A stretch of 64,000 bases of DNA from Pseudomonas graminis (GTDB lineage: Bacteria; Pseudomonadota; Gammaproteobacteria; Pseudomonadales; Pseudomonadaceae), in assembly GCF_002093745.1 (NCBI RefSeq), contig NZ_MTSB01000020.1:1-64000 (forward strand), read 5' to 3'. Under the pieces are notes generated by a model, which had not been told where the DNA came from, ran no database searches, and was given only the letters and a program-made list of their open reading frames with translations. Every line of letters begins with the position of its first letter. Positions within the stretch are counted from its first letter, which is position 1. Shown in pieces: positions 56,783 to 64,000 of the stretch. The translations under genes and the position numbers were made by a program.

Positions 56783-57517
56783 TCAGGCGTGTTCTGTGGT
56801 GCCGATGAAGTTCGCCAGTTCCGGGGTTTTCGGGTGGGCGAACAGGTCTTTCGGGTCGCCCACTTCATGGACCTTGCCCTGATGCATGAACACCAGCTTG
56901 TCGCCCACTTCACGGGCGAAGCGCATTTCGTGGGTGACCATGATCAGGGTCATGCCGTCGGCGGCCAACTGGCGGACCACGCTGAGCACTTCGCTGACCA
57001 GTTCCGGGTCCAGCGCCGAGGTGATTTCGTCACACAACAGCACCTTGGGCGACATCGCCAGCGCTCGGGCAATCGCCACGCGTTGCTGCTGGCCGCCGGA
57101 CAGGCGATCCGGGAAAGCATCGAACTTCTCGCCCAGGCCAACACGTTCCAGCATCTTTCTCGCCAGTTTGGCGGCTTCTGCCTTTGGCACCTTCTGCACG
57201 ACCTGCGGCGCGAGCATCACGTTCTCGCCGACGCTCAGGTGCGGGAACAGATTGAACTGTTGAAACACCATGCCGACCTTCTGGCGCAGGGTGCGCAGAT
57301 CGGCGCGTGCCGCATCCAGGTATTCGCCATCGACTTCGATCACCCCGTCGTTGATCGATTCCAGCCCGTTGAGCGTGCGCAACAACGTACTTTTGCCCGA
57401 GCCGCTGCGGCCGATGATCGCCACCACCTGGCCTTCCTCGACCGACAGATCGATGCCCTTCAGTACGTGATGATCGCCGTAGTATTTATGCAGGGCGGAA
57501 ATTCTAAGCAGAGGCAT
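56783..57517 (-). CDS. Polar amino acid ABC transporter ATPase
   Basis: This 244-residue ATPase has Walker A GRSGSGKST, signature LSGGQQQRVAIARALA, Walker B LLCDEITSALDP, and VTHEMRFA. These motifs are typical of GlnQ/HisP-type importers. The ATG at 57517 follows AAAGGAG. It overlaps the preceding permease by 14 bases and is the last gene of an operon running from the binding protein at 59631. Confidence 0.9.
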   Translation of the reverse strand: MPLLRISALHKYYGDHHVLKGIDLSVEEGQVVAIIGRSGSGKSTLLRTLNGLESINDGVIEVDGEYLDAARADLRTLRQKVGMVFQQFNLFPHLSVGENVMLAPQVVQKVPKAEAAKLARKMLERVGLGEKFDAFPDRLSGGQQQRVAIARALAMSPKVLLCDEITSALDPELVSEVLSVVRQLAADGMTLIMVTHEMRFAREVGDKLVFMHQGKVHEVGDPKDLFAHPKTPELANFIGTTEHA

Positions 57518-58151
57518 GCAGTCTCCTTTCCAGATGGCGCGCGCACAGCGACAAGGGGTAGCACAGGATGAAGTAGCCCAGGGCAACGAAGCCGTAGACC
57601 ATGAATGGTTCGAACGTGGCGTTGGCCAGCATGCTGCCGGTCTTGGTCAGTTCGGTGAAACCGATGATCGAGGTCACCGCAGTGCCTTTGACCACCTGCA
57701 CAGAGAAGCCCACCGTGGGTGCAACCGCGATACGCAGCGCCTGGGGCAGGATCACGTAACGCATCTGTTCCAGCGGGGTCATCGCCAGGCTGGCCGACGC
57801 TTCCCACTGGCCCTTGGAAATCGACTCCACGCAGCCGCGCCAGATTTCCGCGAGGTAAGCGCTGGTGAACAGCGTCAATGCCAGCGCGGCGGCGGCCCAG
57901 GGAGAAATGTTCATGCCCATCAGGGCGACGCCGAAGAACACCAGAAACAACTGCATCAGCAGCGGCGTGCCTTGGAAAAGCTCGATATAGAGCTTGGCAC
58001 TCACGCGCGGGAAGGACTTTTCCGAGGTGCGCATGACCATCACCAGCAAACCGATCAGCCCGCCGCCTATAAAGGCGACCAGCGACAGGGCGAGCGTCCA
58101 TTGCAGACCGATCAGCAGGTTGCGCAGGATGTCCCATAAGGTGAAATCCAT
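57504..58151 (-). CDS. Polar amino acid ABC permease, subunit 2
   Basis: This 215-residue permease has about five membrane helices and the coupling loop EASASLAMTPLEQMRYVILPQAL of the HisMQ family. FQGTPLLMQLFLVFFG is another family hallmark. The start overlaps the stop of the first permease by one base (ATGA-type junction) and its end overlaps the ATPase gene, so the proteins are made in fixed proportion. Confidence 0.9.
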   Translation of the reverse strand: MDFTLWDILRNLLIGLQWTLALSLVAFIGGGLIGLLVMVMRTSEKSFPRVSAKLYIELFQGTPLLMQLFLVFFGVALMGMNISPWAAAALALTLFTSAYLAEIWRGCVESISKGQWEASASLAMTPLEQMRYVILPQALRIAVAPTVGFSVQVVKGTAVTSIIGFTELTKTGSMLANATFEPFMVYGFVALGYFILCYPLSLCARHLERRLHASA

Positions 58152-58816
58152 CAGCTGTTCCTCGAGATGTAACGACGCCCGATCCAGGCCAGCAACTGCC
58201 GGATCAGCAGCGCCATCGCCAGGTAGATCAGCGTGGTCACGATGTAGGTTTCGAACGAGCGGAAGTTGCGTGACTGAATGAAGTTGGCAAAGAAGCTCAG
58301 CTCTTCAGTGGCGATTTGCGAACAGACCGCCGAACCCAGCATGACGATGATGATTTGGCTGCTCAGTGCCGGCCAGACCTTGCCCAGCGCCGGAACCAGC
58401 ACCACGTAGCGAAAAGCTTCGTAACGATTCATCGCCAGCGCTGCCGAGGCTTCAAGCTGCCCTTTTGGAATCGCCTGGATGCCTGCCCGCACGATTTCAG
58501 TCGAGTAGGCGCCCAGGTTGATGACCATCGCCAGTACAGCGGCCTGCCACTCCGAGATCTGCACGCCCAGCGACGGCAGACCGAAGAAGATGAAGAACAA
58601 CTGAACCAGAAAAGGGGTGTTACGGATCAGCTCGACGTAGACGGCGAAGATCGTCGCAAAAGGCTGGATCTTCCAGGCCCGGACGACGGCACCGACAATG
58701 CCGAGGCTGACACCGAGCAGCGTGCCAATGGCCGTCAGTTCCAGCGTGAACAAAGCCCCGCGCAACAGTACGTCGAGGTTCTGCAGGACCGGGGTAAAGT
58801 CGAAGTGATAAGCCAT
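58151..58816 (-). CDS. Polar amino acid ABC permease, subunit 1
   Basis: This 221-residue HisMQ-family permease has the loop EASAALAMNRYEAFRYVVLVPAL and IRNTPFLVQLFFIFFG. It is paralogous to the next permease, so the importer has a heterodimeric channel. It lies between the binding protein gene and the second permease in a continuous minus-strand operon. Confidence 0.9.
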   Translation of the reverse strand: MAYHFDFTPVLQNLDVLLRGALFTLELTAIGTLLGVSLGIVGAVVRAWKIQPFATIFAVYVELIRNTPFLVQLFFIFFGLPSLGVQISEWQAAVLAMVINLGAYSTEIVRAGIQAIPKGQLEASAALAMNRYEAFRYVVLVPALGKVWPALSSQIIIVMLGSAVCSQIATEELSFFANFIQSRNFRSFETYIVTTLIYLAMALLIRQLLAWIGRRYISRNS

Positions 58817-58845
58817 TGGTGAATCCTGTGACCGAAAAGCAGTGA

Positions 58846-59631
58846 TCAGAGATCGGCAGGCAGCGGTTGCTTCAGCCAGGTCATCGACGCTTTTTCCAGC
58901 GTACCGTCAGCCTTGGCAGCTTCCAGAATCTCGTTGACCTTGCCCAGCAGTTCCGGCTGGCCTTTGTTCACGCCAACGTACACGGGCGAATCCTTGAGTT
59001 TCACTTTCAGCGCCGGGATACGCTTGGGGTTGCGCTCGCTGATGGCAACCATCACCACGTTGCCGCTGGCGATCAGGTCGGTCTGGCCGGCCAGGTAGGC
59101 GGCGATGGTCGAATTGTTGTCTTCAAAACGCTTGATGGTCGTGCCTTCCGGTGCAACGGCTGACAGCTCGATGTCTTCGATGGCGCCACGGGTGACGCTG
59201 ATGGTCTTGCCCTTCAGTTCAGCAACATCCTTGACCGGAGACTCAGGCGGACCGAAGACGGCCAGATAGAACGGCGCGTAAGCCCGGGAGAAATCGATGA
59301 CTTTTTCGCGGTCCGGGTTTTTGCCCAGGCTGGAGATGACCAGATCAACCTTGCCTGTTGTCAGGAAGGGGATGCGGTTGGTGCTGTTGACCGGCGTCAG
59401 CTCAAGCTTGACCTTCAGCCTGTCAGCCAGCAACTGCGCGGTGTCGATGTCCAGACCGCGCGGCTTCATGTCCGGGCCGACCGAGCCGAACGGCGGGAAG
59501 TCCTGCGGCACGGCGACCTTCAAGGTGCCGCGCGCTATGACGTCGTCCAGGCCGTTGGCGTGGGCGGGTGTCTGGCTCAGCATCAAACTGGCAAACAAGG
59601 CAGTAAGCAAGGCGCTGTAACGCTTGGTCAT
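58846..59631 (-). CDS. Polar amino acid periplasmic binding protein
   Basis: This 261-residue cluster F binding protein has a signal peptide (MTKRYSALLTALFASLMLSQTPAHA). The segments GTLKVAVPQDFPPFGSVG, GLDIDTAQLLADRLKVKLE and TTGKVDLVISSLGKNPDREKVIDFS fit the family. The aspartate and arginine near RxxxIDFS usually hold the amino group and carboxylate of the ligand. The exact amino acid is unknown. Its promoter region holds a repeat shared with the divergent GntR regulator. Confidence 0.9.
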   Translation of the reverse strand: MTKRYSALLTALFASLMLSQTPAHANGLDDVIARGTLKVAVPQDFPPFGSVGPDMKPRGLDIDTAQLLADRLKVKLELTPVNSTNRIPFLTTGKVDLVISSLGKNPDREKVIDFSRAYAPFYLAVFGPPESPVKDVAELKGKTISVTRGAIEDIELSAVAPEGTTIKRFEDNNSTIAAYLAGQTDLIASGNVVMVAISERNPKRIPALKVKLKDSPVYVGVNKGQPELLGKVNEILEAAKADGTLEKASMTWLKQPLPADL

Positions 59632-59740
59632 GTGAAGTCTCCGGGCGAAACGAAAGATGTTGGCCAGTCTCCAGTGCATAGCGCATGCCATCCGCTTGTT
59701 GTGGGCCGGAAACTCAAGGTTTCAGCGAGATTATGGTCTT

Positions 59741-59755
59741 ACTGGTCTGAACAGT
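59741..59755. promoter_or_regulatory. Candidate GntR/FadR-type operator, copy 1
   Basis: ACTGGTCTGAACAGT resembles the TGGTNxACCA operators of FadR-subfamily regulators and nearly matches the copy at 59866. It lies 110 bp upstream of the transporter operon start. Confidence 0.6.
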
Positions 59756-59865
59756 TGGCGGGCGGTACGCCCTGCTTTGGCGCGCTTTAAAGCCCGGTCG
59801 CCCCAGTGCTGGGCGTCGCTTGCCGAATGATCAGGATGGCGATAAAAGGGATTTTTACTGGACTG

Positions 59866-59880
59866 ACTGGCCTGAACAGT
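59866..59880. promoter_or_regulatory. Candidate GntR/FadR-type operator, copy 2
   Basis: ACTGGCCTGAACAGT differs from copy 1 at one base. It ends at the first bases of the regulator gene and would allow self-repression. A weaker related sequence, ACTGGACTGACTGG, starts at 59857. Confidence 0.6.
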
Positions 59881-60586
59881 GATGCCGCATACTTCACTCG
59901 CCGTACCCGAATCAGCCCTCCGGGCCATTCGCAAGTTGATCGCCGAGCAAGGGTACAAGCCGGGCGAGAGCCTGCCGTCGCAACGTGACCTGGCGGTTTT
60001 GCTGGGTGTTAGTCGTGCATCGTTGCGCGAGGCATTGTCGTCGCTCAGCGCCTTGGGAGTGGTCAGCGTGCAACCTGGCAAAGGCGTGTTCGTGCAGTCG
60101 ATTTCTGAACCAGAACAGCGCACGGGAGGATTTTCCTGGCCTTTTGAAGCTCAGGTCTCACCGGCCGACACCTTTCAACTGCGTTATGCCCTCGAAGGAT
60201 TTGCTGCCGGGCTGGCCGCGGTCACCCTGACCGCTGACGAGCGTGATGTGCTTGAAGACAACGTCGAAGCCATGCGTCTTGAGTTGTGTGGCGGCGATTT
60301 CGAAGCGGCGGCCAGGCTGGATTTCGAGTTTCATCGGCACATTCTGGTCGCCAGCGGTAACCAGGCCATGCTGGGGATCGTGACCGCCGGCGCCGATATT
60401 TTCCTTGAAAGCCAGAAAATGCCCTTCATACGCGCAGCAAGGGTCATGGAGACCTGGCAGGAGCACCGCAAGATTTTGCGGGCGCTGGCCCGGCACGCTT
60501 CAGGCCCGGCGCAAAAGGCCATGCAAGAGCATATTCGCGGCGCTGCCCTGCGTACCGGCATCGTTTTTGTCTCGCCTTCGAATTAA
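59879..60586 (+). CDS. GntR-family (FadR/FCD type) regulator
   Basis: This 235-residue regulator has an N-terminal winged helix (RAIRKLIAEQGYKPGESLPSQRDLAVLLGVSRASLREALSSL, with GKGVFV closing the wing). An all-helical FCD effector domain follows from about residue 90, where Asp and His residues (LDFEFHRHI) bind metal or ligand. It probably controls the divergent amino acid transport operon. The start is GTG at 59879 or the ATG at 59882; no clear ribosome site separates them. Confidence 0.88.
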   Translation: MMPHTSLAVPESALRAIRKLIAEQGYKPGESLPSQRDLAVLLGVSRASLREALSSLSALGVVSVQPGKGVFVQSISEPEQRTGGFSWPFEAQVSPADTFQLRYALEGFAAGLAAVTLTADERDVLEDNVEAMRLELCGGDFEAAARLDFEFHRHILVASGNQAMLGIVTAGADIFLESQKMPFIRAARVMETWQEHRKILRALARHASGPAQKAMQEHIRGAALRTGIVFVSPSN

Positions 60587-60590
60587 GCGC

Positions 60591-60619
60591 CCGTCATAAC
60601 GTCCGTCATGCACCGTCAT
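60591..60619 (+). promoter_or_regulatory. Three CCGTCAT direct repeats upstream of trxA
   Basis: CCGTCAT occurs at 60591, 60603 and 60613, spaced 12 and 10 bp, close to one helical turn. Tandem repeats of this size suit PhoB/OmpR-family binding. A -10-like TATGAT lies at 60666-60671, about 50 bp downstream. Confidence 0.4.
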
Positions 60620-60707
60620 AGTCAGAGTCAATGAAGCATCGCTTCCTGAATGCCATAAGGGCCGCTATGATGGTCGTCTTTTTTAGCCTATGACCTCGGA
60701 GACTTCC

Positions 60708-61037
60708 ATGAGCAACGACCTGATCAAACACGTCACCGACGCCAGCTTTGAAGCTGATGTACTCAAGGCTGAGGGTGCGGTACTTGTTGATTACTGGGCT
60801 GAATGGTGTGGCCCATGCAAAATGATTGCCCCGGTACTGGACGAAATCGCCGACACCTACAAAGGCAAGCTGACTATCGCCAAGCTGAACATCGACGAAA
60901 ATCAGGAAACCCCGGCCAAGCATGGCGTGCGCGGTATCCCGACGTTGATGCTGTTCAAGAACGGCAACGTTGAAGCGACCAAAGTGGGCGCTTTGTCGAA
61001 GTCGCAGCTGGCTGCGTTTCTCGACGCCAACATCTGA
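60708..61037 (+). CDS. trxA: Thioredoxin 1
   Basis: This 109-residue thioredoxin has the active site WCGPC with Cys34 and Cys37, the buried aspartate near LVDYWAEW, and the cis-proline GIPTLMLF. It is the main cytoplasmic disulfide reductant. The ATG at 60708 follows a CGGAGACTTCC site. It is followed by a strong terminator and then rho, the order found in many gammaproteobacteria. Confidence 0.96.
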   Translation: MSNDLIKHVTDASFEADVLKAEGAVLVDYWAEWCGPCKMIAPVLDEIADTYKGKLTIAKLNIDENQETPAKHGVRGIPTLMLFKNGNVEATKVGALSKSQLAAFLDANI

Positions 61038-61049
61038 GACGTTTCAAAG

Positions 61050-61073
61050 CCCCGCAAATAGCGGGGTTTTTTT
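61050..61073 (+). terminator. Intrinsic terminator after trxA
   Basis: Arms CCCCGC and GCGGGG enclose AAATA and are followed by TTTTTTT. Confidence 0.93.
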
Positions 61074-61268
61074 CAGGCGTCGTACTAGACGCCTGGAAAA
61101 TCAGGTGGTACATTCGGCCCCGCAACGGCTTCTCCGTTGCCCCCTGCAAGCCGTCGCCGACGCACTCCTTTCGATTTAGTACGCGATCCTGTCGCCTTTT
61201 CTGCGGCGCGGCCTCATTAAGCCAAAAGCTTAATTTCCCCCTCCATACATGATTACGTCATTCCCCAT
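61074..61268 (+). promoter_or_regulatory. rho leader region
   Basis: The 195-bp region between the trxA terminator and rho holds the rho promoter and leader. A small hairpin TTAAGC-CAAAA-GCTTAA at 61217-61233 is followed by TTTCC, and C/T-rich stretches lie near 61234-61242. rho is known to be autoregulated by Rho-dependent termination in its leader in E. coli. The same is plausible here but not shown. Confidence 0.5.
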
Positions 61269-62528
<1,260 letters not shown>

Positions 62529-62543
62529 CAGGCCGGCTGACTC

Positions 62544-62577
62544 AAAAAATGGTGTCCTTCGGGGCACCATTTTTTTG
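62544..62577 (+). terminator. Intrinsic terminator after rho
   Basis: Arms ATGGTGTCC and GGGCACCAT enclose the stable TTCG tetraloop and are followed by TTTTTTT, with an A-run on the other side. Confidence 0.93.
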
Positions 62578-62655
62578 CCTGCGCGCCGCGGATTAGCTGC
62601 CTTGAAGGGCTGGAGCAGGTAGGATGTGCGTCTATTTGGATAAATGGCCGGGTTA

Positions 62656-64000
62656 ATGAAATTCAAAGATCTAAGGGATTTCGTGCAGCAGCTTGAGCAG
62701 CGCGGAGAGTTGAAACGCATCCAGATGCCGATCTCCCCTGTGCTGGAAATGACTGAAATCTGTGACCGTACCTTGCGCGCCAAGGGGCCGGCCCTGCTGT
62801 TCGAAAAACCGGTCGGCTTTGACATTCCTGTGCTGGGCAACCTGTTCGGTACGCCCGAGCGTGTCGCGATGGGCATGGGCGCAGAGGCGGTCAGCGAGCT
62901 GCGCGAGATTGGCAAGCTGCTGGCGTTTCTCAAAGAGCCTGAGCCACCGAAAGGGCTGAAAGACGCCTGGTCCAAACTGCCCATCTTTCGCAAAGTCATC
63001 GCCATGGCGCCCAAGGTCGTCAAGGACGCCCCCTGCCAGGAGGTCGTCATCGAAGGCGATGACGTCGACCTTGGCATGCTGCCCGTGCAGACCTGCTGGC
63101 CGGGTGACGTCGCGCCGCTGATCACCTGGGGCCTGACGGTCACCAAAGGGCCGAACAAAGAGCGGCAGAACCTCGGTATCTACCGTCAGCAGGTCATTGG
63201 CCGTAACAAGATCATCATGCGCTGGCTCAGCCACCGTGGTGGCGCGCTGGACTTCCGTGAGTGGTGCGCCAAGCACCCCGGCGAACCTTACCCGGTGGCG
63301 GTTGCGCTGGGCGCTGACCCTGCAACCATTCTCGGTGCTGTGACGCCCGTGCCGGACAGCCTGTCCGAATACGCGTTCGCCGGCCTGTTGCGCGGTTCGC
63401 GTACCGAACTGATCAAGTGCCGCGGCAGCAACCTGCAAGTGCCTGCGAGCGCCGAGATCGTGCTTGAAGGCGTGATTCATCCGGGGGAAATGGCCGATGA
63501 AGGCCCCTACGGCGATCACACGGGGTATTACAACGAAGTCGACAGCTTTCCGGTGCTGACCGTCGAGCGCATCACTCACCGTATCAAGCCGATCTATCAC
63601 AGCACCTACACCGGACGTCCACCGGACGAGCCTGCGATTTTGGGTGTCGCCCTGAACGAAGTGTTCGTGCCGATCCTGCAAAAGCAGTTTCCGGAAATCG
63701 TCGACTTCTACCTGCCGCCGGAAGGGTGCTCGTACCGCATGGCGGTGGTGACCATCAAGAAACAATATCCAGGCCATGCCAAGCGCGTGATGCTGGGGGT
63801 CTGGTCGTTCCTGCGCCAGTTCATGTACACCAAGTTCGTGATCGTCACTGACGACGACATCAACGCACGTGACTGGAACGACGTGATCTGGGCCATCACC
63901 ACCCGTATGGACCCCAAGCGCGACACGGTCATGATCGACAATACGCCCATCGATTATCTCGATTTCGCGTCGCCGGTCTCGGGGCTGGGGTCAAAGATGG
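62656..64000 (+). CDS. ubiD: 4-hydroxy-3-polyprenylbenzoate decarboxylase, 5' part
   Basis: The 448 codons seen start [21 protein letters not shown] and run off the window end without a stop. The protein is the prenyl-FMN-dependent decarboxylase of ubiquinone synthesis. Visible family segments are [18 protein letters not shown], the acidic [14 protein letters not shown] region with catalytic glutamate and metal ligands, and [21 protein letters not shown]. Full-length UbiD is near 490 residues, so about 40 remain outside. The upstream ribosome site is poor (GGTTA). Confidence 0.95.
   Translation, partial: MKFKDLRDFVQQLEQRGELKRIQMPISPVLEMTEICDRTLRAKGPALLFEKPVGFDIPVLGNLFGTPERVAMGMGAEAVSELREIGKLLAFLKEPEPPKGLKDAWSKLPIFRKVIAMAPKVVKDAPCQEVVIEGDDVDLGMLPVQTCWPGDVAPLITWGLTVTKGPNKERQNLGIYRQQVIGRNKIIMRWLSHRGGALDFREWCAKHPGEPYPVAVALGADPATILGAVTPVPDSLSEYAFAGLLRGSRTELIKCRGSNLQVPASAEIVLEGVIHPGEMADEGPYGDHTGYYNEVDSFPVLTVERITHRIKPIYHSTYTGRPPDEPAILGVALNEVFVPILQKQFPEIVDFYLPPEGCSYRMAVVTIKKQYPGHAKRVMLGVWSFLRQFMYTKFVIVTDDDINARDWNDVIWAITTRMDPKRDTVMIDNTPIDYLDFASPVSGLGSKM

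Overview
The window is chromosomal backbone DNA from a fluorescent Pseudomonas, most likely the P. syringae group. The evidence is high-GC coding on both strands, several REP/REPIN-type intergenic repeats, and gene blocks whose order I recognise from other pseudomonads: gcvTH, argE/argA/gshA, tex/ompR/envZ, algB/kinB/ampDh2, dsbA/engB/polA/thrB, znuA/zur/znuCB, metNIQ, and hemB/ppk/ppx/trxA/rho/ubiD. These blocks are scattered differently in P. aeruginosa, so the window is a mosaic of rearranged core blocks. I see no rRNA, tRNA, IS element, prophage or CRISPR array.

Layout. 0-6.7 kb: a fused iron ABC permease, gcvT-gcvH without gcvP beside it, a small secreted DUF2388 protein, an orphan GspE/PilB-type ATPase, and a divergent Lrp-family pair. 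6.9-15.8 kb: a CYTH-CHAD protein, argE, argA, gshA, a thioesterase and tex. 16-18.3 kb: ompR-envZ (the AmgRS type) with a large hairpin between the two genes. 18.3-24.7 kb: an envelope neighbourhood with an Ivy-like protein, a DUF1328 peptide, a one-pass membrane protein, a triple-BON protein, AlgB/KinB and the lipoprotein amidase AmpDh2. 24.8-33.7 kb: a diguanylate cyclase, an EEP-family hydrolase, dsbA, engB, an ErsA-type sRNA locus, polA, a DUF2782 protein and thrB. 33.8-42.8 kb: zinc uptake with its Zur regulator, a lipoprotein, catalase HPII, and methionine uptake metNIQ. 43-51.4 kb: a DMT exporter, two copper-handling oxidase-assembly proteins without the oxidase genes, a SulP transporter with a beta-carbonic anhydrase, a radical SAM protein under a LexA box, elbB and a DedA protein. 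51.6-64 kb: hemB, ppk, ppx (convergent and overlapping), a polar amino acid ABC operon with a divergent GntR/FadR-type regulator, trxA, rho and the 5' part of ubiD.

Most of the window is ordinary housekeeping, and I found no convincing new multi-gene system. The observations most worth following are these. PolA has lost its proofreading-site acidic residues. The Ivy-family protein lacks the inhibitory-loop histidine. A strong hairpin separates ompR from envZ. A probable ErsA sRNA lies between engB and polA, and a possible structured RNA lies downstream of envZ. There are candidate LexA, Zur, sigma-54 and paired GntR-type sites. The ppk and ppx genes end in a shared 14-bp palindrome. Oxidase-assembly genes persist without an oxidase. 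Two short palindromic repeat families often sit side by side.
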